A stretch of DNA of 64,000 nt from Methanofollis formosanus (GCF_019633745.1 NZ_CP037968.1:1556789-1620788), one strand, 5' to 3'. Positions 43,987 through 53,021 are shown, counted from the stretch's first letter. Notes: generated by a model not told the origin, from the sequence alone. Translations and numbers: made by a program.

Positions 43987-46587
43987 ATGTACATGCCGCC
44001 TTTTGACCAGAACACCAGAAACAAGATCATCGTCATCGGCCTGGTCGCCCTCTTCAGCGTGCTTGCACTCTGGGTCAGACTCATCCCGATGGCCGGTCTT
44101 ACCGCATCAGGGGAGGTGAACCTCCTCGGCAACGACGCGTGGTACAACTTCAGGCAGGTCGAATTGCTCGTCGCGAACGGGTTGGCCTATGCCTGGTTCG
44201 ATCCGATGACCCTCTATCCCACCGGGGATATCATCTACTGGGGACCGCTCTTCACCACCATCGCAGCGGTCTTCGCAATCATCAGCGGGGCGTCGACCAC
44301 GCCCGAGATGGCGGTTGCCGCCTCGATGGTCCCGGCGTTTATGGGCGCGGCGATGGTCCCGGTCGTCTTCCTCATCGGCAGGAGACTCGCCGACTGGAAG
44401 ACCGGGCTCTTTGCCGCTGCGTTCATGGCCTTTGTCGCGGGCTCGTATTATTACCGCTCGCTCTTCGGTTTTCTCGACCACCATATCGCAGAGACCCTCT
44501 TCTCCACGATCTTCGCCCTCGCCTATATCGTCGCACTCTCAATGGGACGCGAGCAGAGCGTGGACCTCAAGATCGTCGAGACGCTGAAGCGGCCCGCTGT
44601 CCTCGGCGCGGTCGCAGGCGTCGCCTATCTCCTCGGCCTCTTCGTGATGCCGACGATGATCCTCTTCGCCCTGATCGTGGCACTTTACACGCTCTTCCAG
44701 TACCTCCTCGACACCTGGCAGGGCCGGGAGAGCACCGACCTCCTGGTGATCAACACCGTGCTCTTCGCGGTGGCGACCGTCGGGCTCCTCATCTTCGGGT
44801 TCAAGGTGGACGGTTTCGGGCTCTCACGATACTCCCTCGGGCATGTGGTCGCGTATCTCGCGATCATCGCCGGCACCTGGGCCCTTCACCTCCTCGCGCA
44901 GGCCACAAAGGAGCGGCCGAAGTACTTCTACCCCCTCGTCCTTGCTGCGATCGGGATGGTCGTCGCCGTCGTGCTCAAAGTTGCCGTGCCCGCGCTCTTC
45001 GACATCCTCGTCGGCAACTTCTTCGCCTTCTTCGGTCAGAGCGCGGAGGCCAACACCGTTGAGGAGGCAATGGGATGGAGCTTCCAGCAGGCCTGGAGTG
45101 CCTTCGGGTACGGCCTGGTCCTGATGGCCGGCGGGTTCGCGGTCCTGGGTTATGAAGCGATTGCGAAGCGGCGGCCCGAACACCTCTTCGTTCTCGTCTG
45201 GTCGGCCCTGCTCCTCGTCTCGACGTGGCAGCACCTCAGGTACGAGTATTACCTCGCCGCCAACGTCGCCCTCCTCGCCGGTCTCTGTGCCGGCACGGTC
45301 TTCGACTGGGGATGGAAAGGGCTTGCAAACTCTGGAAAGAAGGCTCAACCACAACAAGAAGAGACGAATACCGGCAAAGGAAAGAAGAAGACCACCACGA
45401 AAAAGCCGGAGAAGAAAGCGCCCGGGCCTGACCCCGTGCGGATCCTCGGCATGGTCGTGGTCGGGATCCTCGCCGTCGCCTTCATCGTCACCTCGTTCCA
45501 GACAGACATCGCCCTCTCAGAGAGCGTCGGGCGGTACGGCGGGATGAACCACCCCGACGAACAGCAGTGGCAGGAGGCGCTCTTCTGGATGGAAGGGCAC
45601 ACGCCGGAGACGGGCGTCGATTATTACCAGATCTATGAGAAGGAAGGTTTCCAGTACCCGCCTGAGTCGTACGGCGTGATGTCCTGGTGGGACTACGGGC
45701 ACTTCATCACCACCATCGCTCACCGGATCCCGAACAACAACCCCTTCCAGCATGGGGTTGTCGGTCCGAACGGCTCTGCGGCCTTCTTCGTGACCGGAGA
45801 CGAGGACGAGGCGGTCAGGATCATGGAGGCCGACGGCACGAGGTACATCATGACCGACTACCAGATGGACACCGGGAAGTTCCATGCCATGGCGACCTGG
45901 GACGATCCCGTGAATAAATCTGTGCCTTTCATCCCGGCTTTCCTTGTCCAGGATCCCAGAAACCCGGGTACACTCCAGACGACCGCGCTGTACACCCAGG
46001 CCTACTTCGAGTCCATGACCTCCAGGCTCCACAACTTCGACGGCTCGATGACCGAACCTTCGCAGGCAATCTACATCGAATATGCCGAAGCAGGGGCGTC
46101 CGGCTACACCCTGCCGGCGATCACCAACGCTCAGATGATGGATGCCGCCGCGGCCGAGGAGAAGGCCAAAACCTTCAACGCCAACGCAAAACCCGGGACG
46201 AAGGCCGCAGTCTACGGGACCGAGGGCCGCCTCGACCTCCCACCACAGGAGGTGCCCGCCCTCCGCCACTTCAGACTGGTCTTCGAGTCGAGCAGGAGCA
46301 TGTACACGGGCAACGGCCCCGACATCAAACAGGTCAAGGTCTTCGAGTACGTCAAGGGTGCACGGATCAAGGGTGAGGGAACGATCGAAGTGGACCTCGT
46401 CACCAACACCGGCCGCACCTTCACCTACCGGCAGGAGAGCGAGAACGGCGAATTCGTGGTGCCGTACTCCACCTCGGGAACACCGTACGACGTGAAGGCG
46501 ACCGGTCCGTACCGGATCGTCGGGACCGGCACGACCGTCGACGTCCCCGAGAACGCCGTGATGCAGGGGTTGGTCGTCGGGGCATGA
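43987..46587 (+). CDS. aglB: Oligosaccharyltransferase AglB (STT3 family)
   Basis: AglB transfers the lipid-linked glycan to asparagines of exported proteins. The 866-residue protein has an N-terminal membrane region of about 12-13 helices. It has the acidic motif NDAWYNFRQVELL near 44 and FGFLDHHIAETLFST near 165. A lysine-rich insert (KGKKKTTTKKPEKKAPG) near 460 precedes the outside domain. The catalytic WWDYG motif is at SWWDYGHFIT near 568. The C-terminal beta-rich part ends VPENAVMQGLVVGA. ATG 43987 or 43993 could be the start. The 4-base overlap with the following deacetylase-like gene is notable. Confidence 0.95.
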   Translation: MYMPPFDQNTRNKIIVIGLVALFSVLALWVRLIPMAGLTASGEVNLLGNDAWYNFRQVELLVANGLAYAWFDPMTLYPTGDIIYWGPLFTTIAAVFAIISGASTTPEMAVAASMVPAFMGAAMVPVVFLIGRRLADWKTGLFAAAFMAFVAGSYYYRSLFGFLDHHIAETLFSTIFALAYIVALSMGREQSVDLKIVETLKRPAVLGAVAGVAYLLGLFVMPTMILFALIVALYTLFQYLLDTWQGRESTDLLVINTVLFAVATVGLLIFGFKVDGFGLSRYSLGHVVAYLAIIAGTWALHLLAQATKERPKYFYPLVLAAIGMVVAVVLKVAVPALFDILVGNFFAFFGQSAEANTVEEAMGWSFQQAWSAFGYGLVLMAGGFAVLGYEAIAKRRPEHLFVLVWSALLLVSTWQHLRYEYYLAANVALLAGLCAGTVFDWGWKGLANSGKKAQPQQEETNTGKGKKKTTTKKPEKKAPGPDPVRILGMVVVGILAVAFIVTSFQTDIALSESVGRYGGMNHPDEQQWQEALFWMEGHTPETGVDYYQIYEKEGFQYPPESYGVMSWWDYGHFITTIAHRIPNNNPFQHGVVGPNGSAAFFVTGDEDEAVRIMEADGTRYIMTDYQMDTGKFHAMATWDDPVNKSVPFIPAFLVQDPRNPGTLQTTALYTQAYFESMTSRLHNFDGSMTEPSQAIYIEYAEAGASGYTLPAITNAQMMDAAAAEEKAKTFNANAKPGTKAAVYGTEGRLDLPPQEVPALRHFRLVFESSRSMYTGNGPDIKQVKVFEYVKGARIKGEGTIEVDLVTNTGRTFTYRQESENGEFVVPYSTSGTPYDVKATGPYRIVGTGTTVDVPENAVMQGLVVGA

Positions 46588-47570
46588 GGTGTGCTGCGGT
46601 CACCGGGAAGGTGTTTGCCAGGCACGACATGGAGGCCTATCCAGGCACTCCCCATGCCGAGACCGGGGCGCGCCTGCGGGAGGTGCTCACCGGCCTCCCT
46701 CCCGATGTCCCGGTCCGCCCCCCCGTGGCCGCCGACCAGGCGGCGATCGAACGCGTCCATGACCCCGCCTATGTCAGATGGGTCGTCGAGATGGCCCGAG
46801 GCGGGCGGTTTCTGGACGCAAATACCTATATCTCTCCTCAAGGCGTCCAGACCGCGATGATGGCGGCGGGCGCCGCCTGCATCGCCGTCGAGCGGGCCCT
46901 GGACGGCGAGAACACGTTCGCCCTTCTCCGACCACCCGGTCATCATGCCGAACCCGACCGGCAGATGGGCTTCTGCATCTTCAACAACGTGGCCGTGGCC
47001 GCAGCACAGGCTCTGGAAGAGGAGGTCGACCGGGTGGCGATCCTCGACTGGGACCTCCATCACGGCAACGGGACGCAAAAGATCTTTTATTCCTCAGAGA
47101 AGGCGCTCTTCTGCTCGGTCCATCAACAGGAGAGTTTTCCCGGGACCGGGTGGCCCGAGGAGATCGGGGCCGGCCGGGGAAAGGGCTGCTCGCTCAACGC
47201 CCCGATCGCACCGGGGTGCAAACTCGCCGACTATCTCCATATCTTCTCAGAGGTCTTTCTCCCGGCGATCCGGGCACACCGCCCCGACGTGCTCATCGTC
47301 TCGGCCGGGCAGGACGGGCTCGCCGACGACCCGCACGGGTCGATGCGGCTTGCACCCGCCGATTACGGGCACCTGACCGCGTCGCTCCTCTCCCTCGACC
47401 TCCCGCTGGCCCTCGTGCTGGAAGGCGGGTACGGCCCGTCGCACGGGAAGGCCGTCGCTTCGATCTTTGCCGCCCTGAAAGGGCGGGAGCCCGCTCTTGA
47501 AGAGGAGGGGGCGCCGAGAAGGTCGACGACGCTTCTCGCAGAGAAGTTGAAGCGATTGATCTATTATTGA
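46584..47570 (+). CDS. Histone deacetylase-superfamily hydrolase
   Basis: A 328-residue protein of the class II histone-deacetylase/acetoin-utilisation superfamily, zinc-dependent amide hydrolases. Active-site segments are LLRPPGHHAEPDRQMGFCIFNNVAVAA, zinc-binding VAILDWDLHHGNGTQKIF and EGGYGPSHG. The usual GFDAHRDDPL reads GQDGLADDPHG, so the second zinc-binding aspartate is preserved. Possible substrates are acetylated proteins, polyamines or sugars; its overlap with aglB invites a link to glycan or surface-protein processing, but this is speculative. Confidence 0.88.
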   Translation: MRCAAVTGKVFARHDMEAYPGTPHAETGARLREVLTGLPPDVPVRPPVAADQAAIERVHDPAYVRWVVEMARGGRFLDANTYISPQGVQTAMMAAGAACIAVERALDGENTFALLRPPGHHAEPDRQMGFCIFNNVAVAAAQALEEEVDRVAILDWDLHHGNGTQKIFYSSEKALFCSVHQQESFPGTGWPEEIGAGRGKGCSLNAPIAPGCKLADYLHIFSEVFLPAIRAHRPDVLIVSAGQDGLADDPHGSMRLAPADYGHLTASLLSLDLPLALVLEGGYGPSHGKAVASIFAALKGREPALEEEGAPRRSTTLLAEKLKRLIYY

Positions 47571-47621
47571 CGGCCTGCAAAGATCGTTCGGGAGAGTGGA
47601 GCGCATCGGATCATCACGAGA
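47571..47621. other. Short spacer before repeat array 2
   Basis: A short stretch between the hydrolase stop and the first repeat element. No feature is recognised apart from GATCATCACGAGACATGCCG, the edge of the repeat. Confidence 0.4.
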
Positions 47622-48600
47622 CATGCCGTCCCCCGTCCTATCAATAGAACCGGATCGGAGAGAGTTGATCTTTTTTCGGAGGGAACACGCGTCGTGCCGT
47701 CCCCTGTCCTATCTTCTCGCGAGACGGCAGAAAAGATCCGGTGATGAGGGGACGGCATGTTTCGATCATCACACTCCCCCTCGTCATGACCCCGAAGATA
47801 GAACCGGATCGGAGAGAGTTGATCTTATTTTCGGAGGAATCACGCGTCGTGCCGTCCCCCGCCCTATCTTCTCGCGAAAGAACAGAAAAGATTCAGTGAT
47901 CAGGGACGGCATGTTTGGATCATCACGCCGTTCCCCCGTCATGACCCCGAAGATAGAACCTGGACAGCAGAGAGTTGATCTTTTTTCGGAGGGAACACGC
48001 GTCGTGCCGTCCCCCGTCCTATCCTCTCACGAGACGGCAGAACAGATCCAGTGATAAGGGACGGCACATTCTGATCATCACGCCTTTCTCGTCGTCATGA
48101 CCCCGAAGATAGAGCCCGGACGGGAGAGAGTTGATCCATTTTCGGAGGGAACACGCGACATGCCGTCCTCGCCTTATCTTCGCGCGAGACGGCAGAACCG
48201 ATTCGGTTATGGGGAGCGGCCGGGATGATCGTCATGCCCACTCGTGCCGTCCCCCGTCCTATCTTCGCGCGAGATGGCAGGACAGATCCGGTGATGAGGG
48301 GACGGCATATTTTGATCACCACACTTTCCCCGTCGTCATGACCCCGGGGATAGGAGCGCCCCACCGCTTTCATCCCAACTGAACAGCAGACATGGACCCC
48401 GCCCCGTGCCGTCCCTCACCCTATCCTCTCGCGAAACGGCAGGAAAGATCCAGTGATAAGGGACGGCACATTCTGATCCGTACGCTTTCCTGTCAGCATG
48501 ACCCCGAAGATAGAACCTGGACGGAAGAAAGTTGATCCATTTTCGGAGGGAACACGCGACATGCCGTCCCCCGTCGCGATCCCGAGGATAGAACCGGGAA
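47622..48600 (-). repeat. Noncoding array of about seven family A repeat units, inverted
   Basis: Units of about 155 bp lie in the orientation opposite to the array at 31.7-33.2 kb. Cores begin near 47694, 47849, 48004, 48160, 48243, 48407 and 48560, so the first four are spaced 155-156 bp. On the + strand each reads TGCCGTCCC, CCTATCTTCTCGCGAGACGGC, GATCCGGTGAT, GGGACGGCA, then ATCATCAC, TCATGACCCCGAAGATAGAACC, GAGAGAGTTGATC and TCGGAGGGAACACGCG. Edge units are truncated. It separates the convergent deacetylase-like and ycaO genes. No reading frame is conserved between units. Confidence 0.85.
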
Positions 48601-48698
48601 GGCCGGAGTGAAGATCACGAGGGGCGTGAACAAACACGAAGACACGCGATCCGTGTGCAACCCCGGAAGAAAAAAAGGCGAAAAAGTTTACCCAGCCA
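48601..48698. terminator. Spacer with T-rich terminator of ycaO (minus strand)
   Basis: The ycaO stop on the minus strand is followed by AACTTTTTCGCCTTTTTTTC (positions about 48689 down to 48670), a likely oligo-T terminator. Nothing else is recognised. Confidence 0.45.
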
Positions 48699-49877
48699 CT
48701 ACTGCAGACGCTTCGTCGGGATCCGGTCCTTGTTCATGTGAGAGACCTCGAACCCCGGCACGATCACCCGCACCACCGGGACTGAGGTCCTGGTGAGATC
48801 GCAGACCAAGACGCGTTCGACCACCTTCCCGACCTCGCCGAGGGCCACCCCGATATCCTCGTCAAAATACTCGGTGGCAAGGTTCGGGATAGACTCGATA
48901 GGAATGGCCTCTGCCTCTTTGAACCACACCCGGTTGATCCGCTTCATCCGGTCGTACCCGATCCGCTCCAGGAACTCCTGCCTGCCCTGGTTGACCCGGC
49001 CGCCCTGGAGCTGGCTGGCGCGGCTCTGCGCCACCTCGGTGAGCGCCCTGAGCGCGGCGATCTCCGGGTCAAGATGCGTGCCCGCCCCCATCACCAGGAG
49101 GGAGGGGTCCTTCGTGACCGTGTCGTCGGCGGCCGCGGCGACCGTCGGGATCCCGGTCTTCCCGTCGAGAAGCCAGAGATGGATCGCGATGCCGTTCTCC
49201 TCGAAGACCTCGAGGAGATCGCGCACCGGCCCGGACGCACCGACCGAGAGCCTGGTGCCCATATGGTGATTTCGTTCGGCGCTCGAGAGACAGTCGCGCT
49301 CGATCACCTCGAGGAGCGCATGGAGCACCGCCTCCTCCATCACGTTGCCCGAGGCAAGTCCGTTGGTATCGGAGATGAAGAGCGGGACGGTCATCCCCAG
49401 ACAGTCGTACGGATGGAAGACGGCATTGCTCGGGACCAGGAGATCCTCCTCGTTGAGCAGGTCCCAGCCCGGCGTCCAGTGGAGCTTCTCGTTCTTCTCA
49501 AGGGGCCGTGGGAGAATGAGTTCCTCCGGGTCGAGGGCGCGGCGGTGGCCGAGTTCCTCGAAGCTCGCATACTCCATACGGTCGCCATGATACTCACCCG
49601 AATACCGTTCGACCGCCTCCATCATCGCCGAGACCTTTGCCTGGAGCGGGCCCTTCCCCTTGCCCGCGTGATACTTCGACGCACCCATCGCGGCGCCGGG
49701 ACGGTACGCCGAGAAACACGGGATCCTGAGCCGGTCCGATTCGGTCATCTCCTCGACCGAGACCACCCCGATCTCCTGCATGAGGGGCTCGATAACCTCC
49801 AACGTCTCTTCCGGAGACCTCGTACGATGTGTGCCGTCGAAAAACTGCTTTTCGATATGGGTGAAGGTGAGGGTCAT
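48699..49877 (-). CDS. ycaO: YcaO-family protein (methanogen type, McrA thioamidation)
   Basis: This 392-residue YcaO protein is of the methanogen type. The family uses ATP to activate peptide backbone amides; in methanogens YcaO, usually with TfuA, makes the thioglycine of methyl-coenzyme M reductase. ATP-binding segments are KVSAMMEAVERYSGEYHGDR, VLHALLEVIERDCLSSAERN and ALTEVAQSRASQLQGGR. The start region EKQFFDGTHRTRSPEETLEVIEPLMQEIGV is as in methanogen homologues. No tfuA gene is adjacent, so a partner would have to be elsewhere or unnecessary. It is divergent from the DUF2098 gene 53 bases away. Confidence 0.9.
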   Translation of the reverse strand: MTLTFTHIEKQFFDGTHRTRSPEETLEVIEPLMQEIGVVSVEEMTESDRLRIPCFSAYRPGAAMGASKYHAGKGKGPLQAKVSAMMEAVERYSGEYHGDRMEYASFEELGHRRALDPEELILPRPLEKNEKLHWTPGWDLLNEEDLLVPSNAVFHPYDCLGMTVPLFISDTNGLASGNVMEEAVLHALLEVIERDCLSSAERNHHMGTRLSVGASGPVRDLLEVFEENGIAIHLWLLDGKTGIPTVAAAADDTVTKDPSLLVMGAGTHLDPEIAALRALTEVAQSRASQLQGGRVNQGRQEFLERIGYDRMKRINRVWFKEAEAIPIESIPNLATEYFDEDIGVALGEVGKVVERVLVCDLTRTSVPVVRVIVPGFEVSHMNKDRIPTKRLQ

Positions 49878-49930
49878 TACAGAGGATTGGGTGGGGTTCT
49901 ATTTTATACCTTCACGCTCCACCATCCTCC

Positions 49931-50218
49931 ATGGACGCCACTGAGGTCGCTGTGGGGATGGCGGTCCGCTATCCCAGGACCGGGACAGCCGGGACGGTGG
50001 CCAGGATCGAGGTGATCGAGGGCGATACCTTTGCCGCCCTCGATTCCACCGGCCTCCTGTACCGTGTCGACACCCTCGAGCCTGCCGCCCGCCCGCTCCG
50101 TCATCATGTCGAGAAGGAAGAGGACCTCGAGAGCCTTGTCAGGAAGGAAGCCGAGTTCGGCAAAGACATCAGCGATGCCTGGCAGAACATCGACAACGCC
50201 TGCGAAGGCGGAGGTTAA
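49931..50218 (+). CDS. DUF2098-family protein
   Basis: A 95-residue acidic protein. The N-terminal half is a small beta domain ([48 protein letters not shown]), the DUF2098 core conserved in methanogens. The C-terminal half is helical ([17 protein letters not shown]). The family is found almost only in methanogens and has no known function. Position next to ycaO and nikR hints at an MCR or nickel connection, as inference only. Its stop overlaps the convergent nikR stop by 4 bases. Confidence 0.75.
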   Translation: MDATEVAVGMAVRYPRTGTAGTVARIEVIEGDTFAALDSTGLLYRVDTLEPAARPLRHHVEKEEDLESLVRKEAEFGKDISDAWQNIDNACEGGG

Positions 50219-50652
50219 TCCTCTTTTTCTTCGTCCCCGATCGGGATCGTCGTCAGTTTTACCGACTCCACGCCTTTCTGCGACATGAGCCGTTCGGCGA
50301 TCTTTTTCAGTTCGGCACCGTCGCCGCGCAGGAGGATCACCTCAAGGCACTGGTCATGGCTGAGGTGGGCATGCATCGAGGCCTGGATGGTCTGGATATA
50401 TTCGTGCTGGATGTCGGTGATCGTCTGGAGAAGCCCGCGCTGGTCGTGATCGTAGACCATCGTGATCACACCCTGCCGCTCGCCCTTGACGTCTGACATC
50501 CACTGATAGTAGGTAATGTAACTCCTGATCGCGTCCCGTATACCCTCCGAGCGGGACGAGTACCCCCTGGCACCGATGATCGCATCGAACTTGTCGAGGA
50601 GGTTCTTTGGAAGAGAGATCCCGATCCTGGAGAGTTCGCTGTCGTGCTGCAT
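50215..50652 (-). CDS. nikR: Nickel-responsive regulator NikR
   Basis: A 145-residue NikR-type repressor with an N-terminal ribbon-helix-helix ([38 protein letters not shown]) and a C-terminal ACT-like nickel-binding domain. Ligands are visible in [18 protein letters not shown] (His, His, Cys) and in the preceding VYDHDQRGL. Nickel is central to methanogens (F430, hydrogenases), so NikR probably controls nickel uptake. ATG 50652 is chosen; an in-frame start further out would add a hydrophobic stretch read from the promoter. An inverted GGTAT/ATACC pair upstream may be its own operator. Confidence 0.92.
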   Translation of the reverse strand: MQHDSELSRIGISLPKNLLDKFDAIIGARGYSSRSEGIRDAIRSYITYYQWMSDVKGERQGVITMVYDHDQRGLLQTITDIQHEYIQTIQASMHAHLSHDQCLEVILLRGDGAELKKIAERLMSQKGVESVKLTTIPIGDEEKED

Positions 50653-50657
50653 GATAT

Positions 50658-50689
50658 GGTATAGTACGCACGATAATATAAAGAATACC
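50658..50689. promoter_or_regulatory. Possible NikR promoter/operator
   Basis: Upstream of nikR, GGTAT and ATACC half-sites are separated by 22 bases and enclose an AT-rich TATA-like stretch (TTTATATTATC on the minus strand). The arrangement fits an autoregulatory operator for a ribbon-helix-helix protein, but the half-sites are short. Confidence 0.35.
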
Positions 50690-50793
50690 GATTGTGGTAA
50701 CAATAAATCAGTACACGCATCTGACGACGGACATACGTCGTGTGTGCCCGATCCTGGAATGAACCGGAAATCTTAGATCCGTCACCGGCACCG

Positions 50794-50822
50794 ATTTATC
50801 TATAAAGACTGCGATATATATG
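50794..50822 (+). promoter_or_regulatory. TATA-like promoter region of the aIF2-gamma operon
   Basis: ATTTATCTATAAAG (50795-50808) and GATATATATG (50813-50822) lie 22-50 bases before the TTG start at 50844. The first is a good TATA box at the distance expected for a short leader that contains the GGGAGG site. Confidence 0.55.
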
Positions 50823-50843
50823 GGAAGGGAGGTTTGAAGCAGT

Positions 50844-52079
50844 TTGCATGACGTAACGGTACCAAACGTCAATATCGGGCTCGTCGGTCACGTGGACCAT
50901 GGCAAGACGACGCTCGTCTCAGGGATGACGGGGGTCTGGACCGATAGACACAGCGAAGAGATGAAACGCGGCATCTCCATCAGGCTCGGCTATGCCGACG
51001 CCACCTTTTACCGGTGCAAGAACCACGAGGGCAGCGAGGCATTCTCGGCGCAGGAGGTCTGTCCGATCTGCGGCGAAAAAGGCGAGCCGTTCAGGACGGT
51101 CTCATTCGTCGACGCCCCGGGTCACGAGACCCTGATGGCAACGATGCTCTCGGGTTCCGCCCTGATGGACGGAGCGATGCTGGTCATCGCCGCCAACGAG
51201 CCCTGCCCGCAGCCACAGACGAAGGAACACCTGATGGCTCTGGAACTGGTGGGGATCAAGAATATCGTCATCGTCCAGAACAAGATCGACGTCGTCTCAC
51301 AGGCTGACGCCGTCAAACATTACCAGCAGATCAAAAAGTTCGTGAAGGGGACCATCGCCGAGGACGCACCCATCATCCCGATCTCAGCACAGAAAGGGAT
51401 CAATATCGGTGCCCTCATCGAGGCGCTCAACGAATACATCCCCTCGCCCGAACGCGATCCCGAGGCAAAGGCCCAGATGCTCATCGCACGGTCCTTTGAC
51501 ATCAACAAACCGGGTTCGCACTGGCGTGATATGAGGGGCGGCGTCATCGGAGGGTCGCTGGTCAGCGGCGTCATCAAGGACGGCGACGAGATCGAGGTCA
51601 GGCCCGGCATCAGGACCGAGGTGGAGAACCGGACGGTCTGGGAACCGATCCAGACCAAGGTCGTCTCGATCCACACCGGCAAGACCAAGGTCGCTGAAGC
51701 GACGCCCGGCGGGCTGATGGCTCTCGGGAGCAAACTCGACCCGGCGATCACCAAGAGCGACACCCTGGTCGGGCAGGTCGCCGGCCATATCGGCGAACTC
51801 CCGCCGGTCAGGGACCACCTCGTCTTCGAGGTGAAACTGATGGACCGGGTCGTCGGTTCGGGCAGCGACCTTGAGATCGCCCCGCTGAAGCACCGCGAAC
51901 CGCTGATGCTCTCGGTGGGCACGGCCGTCACCGTCGGCGTGGTGACCAACACCAAAAAGGACCAGGCCGAGGTCGTCCTGAAGCGTCCGGTCTGCGCCGA
52001 GGTCGGGGCACGGATCGCCATCAGCCGGCAGGTCGAAGGGAGATGGCGGCTGATCGGGATGGGCACCCTCACCGAGTGA
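50844..52079 (+). CDS. aif2g: Translation initiation factor aIF2 subunit gamma
   Basis: The 411-residue GTPase delivers initiator Met-tRNA to the small ribosomal subunit. G motifs are GHVDHGKTT near residue 15, [10 protein letters not shown] near 95 and NKID near 150. The zinc-knuckle insert between ([22 protein letters not shown]) is typical of aIF2-gamma. Domains 2 and 3 follow, ending [17 protein letters not shown]. The only usable start is TTG 50844, because an in-frame TGA lies 9 bases upstream; a GGGAGG site precedes it. Its stop overlaps the start of the PIN gene. Confidence 0.96.
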   Translation: MHDVTVPNVNIGLVGHVDHGKTTLVSGMTGVWTDRHSEEMKRGISIRLGYADATFYRCKNHEGSEAFSAQEVCPICGEKGEPFRTVSFVDAPGHETLMATMLSGSALMDGAMLVIAANEPCPQPQTKEHLMALELVGIKNIVIVQNKIDVVSQADAVKHYQQIKKFVKGTIAEDAPIIPISAQKGINIGALIEALNEYIPSPERDPEAKAQMLIARSFDINKPGSHWRDMRGGVIGGSLVSGVIKDGDEIEVRPGIRTEVENRTVWEPIQTKVVSIHTGKTKVAEATPGGLMALGSKLDPAITKSDTLVGQVAGHIGELPPVRDHLVFEVKLMDRVVGSGSDLEIAPLKHREPLMLSVGTAVTVGVVTNTKKDQAEVVLKRPVCAEVGARIAISRQVEGRWRLIGMGTLTE

Positions 52080-52456
52080 AGGTGCTCCTCGACACCAACG
52101 CCCTCATGATGCCGGTGCAGTTCAGGATCGATCTCTTCGACGAACTGAGATCCCTGCTGGGGAAGTATGAGCCGCTGGTGCTCAGGGATGTCGTCGGAGA
52201 ACTGGACGGCCTGGCACGAGGAGGAGGGAACGATGCCGCCGCGGCACGGGCCGGCCTCCTCTTTGCAGAACGCTGCAGAACCGTGGAGGGTACGAGTACA
52301 GCCCCGTCGGTCGACGAACGAGTGGCTGCATATGCACGGACCGAAGGGTGCATGGTGGTGACAAATGACCGCCGTCTGCGGGAAGACCTGCTTGCCGCGG
52401 GTGTCCCTGTCATCTCCCTGAGAAAACAGAAGAAGTTGGAACTACTAAGGAGTTAG
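52076..52456 (+). CDS. PIN-domain ribonuclease (UTP24/VapC9-like)
   Basis: A 126-residue PIN-domain protein with [24 protein letters not shown], then [14 protein letters not shown], and [23 protein letters not shown]. The conserved acidic residues (DTNAL, ELDGL, TNDRRL) are present, so it should be an active metal-dependent RNase. In archaea the gene regularly follows aIF2-gamma, and the family is related to Fcf1/Utp24 pre-rRNA nucleases. A housekeeping rRNA-processing role is therefore more likely than a toxin. GTG 52076 overlaps the aIF2-gamma stop. Confidence 0.88.
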   Translation: MKVLLDTNALMMPVQFRIDLFDELRSLLGKYEPLVLRDVVGELDGLARGGGNDAAAARAGLLFAERCRTVEGTSTAPSVDERVAAYARTEGCMVVTNDRRLREDLLAAGVPVISLRKQKKLELLRS

Positions 52457-52457
52457 C

Positions 52458-53021
52458 ATGTATTATCGTGTGACGCTCCAGGACAAGGTCAGGGTGCCCC
52501 CGCACCGCCTTGGCGAGGACCTGGAGATTGTGATCCTGGACGAGCTCCAGAAGCAGCTCGAAGGGAGCATCGACAAAGAGATCGGGATCTTCATCGCCGT
52601 GACCACGATCGACGAGGTCGGCGAGGGCGAGATCGTCCCGGGCGACGGGGCGGTCTACTATGACGTGGCCTTCGAGGCACTGGTGCTCAGGCTCGCCCTT
52701 CAGGAAGTGGTCGAGGGTGAGGTGGTCGAGACGACCGGTTTTGGCGCATTCATCTCGCTCGGCCCCATCGACGCCATGCTCCATGTGAGCCAGATCTCGG
52801 ACGACTTCATCACCTACGACGAGAAGAACAACACCCTCAACTGCCAGGAGTCCGGGCGCTCGATCCAGGTGGGCGACGCGATCCGCTGCCGGGTGGTCAC
52901 CCTCAGTCTCAACGAGCGTGAGCCCAGGGAGAGCAAGATCGGGCTGACGATGCGGCAGGCCGGCCTGGGCACCGAGAAGTGGCTGGAGGAGGAACGCGAA
53001 CAGGAGAAGAGGGAGCAGTAA
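52458..53021 (+). CDS. rpo7: DNA-directed RNA polymerase subunit Rpo7 (E')
   Basis: The 187-residue Rpo7 pairs with Rpo4 to form the polymerase stalk. It has the N-terminal tip domain (MYYRVTLQDKVRVPPHRLGEDLE, then GDGAVYYDVAFEALVLR) and a C-terminal S1 RNA-binding domain (VVEGEVVETTGFGAFISLGPIDAMLHVSQI, then GDAIRCRVVTLSLNE). It starts 1 base after the PIN gene and overlaps spt4 by 1 base. The order aIF2-gamma, PIN, Rpo7, Spt4 is conserved in euryarchaea. Confidence 0.97.
   Translation: MYYRVTLQDKVRVPPHRLGEDLEIVILDELQKQLEGSIDKEIGIFIAVTTIDEVGEGEIVPGDGAVYYDVAFEALVLRLALQEVVEGEVVETTGFGAFISLGPIDAMLHVSQISDDFITYDEKNNTLNCQESGRSIQVGDAIRCRVVTLSLNEREPRESKIGLTMRQAGLGTEKWLEEEREQEKREQ

Noticed and set aside
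31745-48600. Classical composite transposon with insertion sequences at each end
   Set aside because: Neither array encodes a transposase or shows IS-like terminal repeats with target duplications.
52076-52456. VapC toxin of a toxin-antitoxin pair
   Set aside because: No antitoxin gene is adjacent, and its place between aIF2-gamma and Rpo7 is a conserved housekeeping position.
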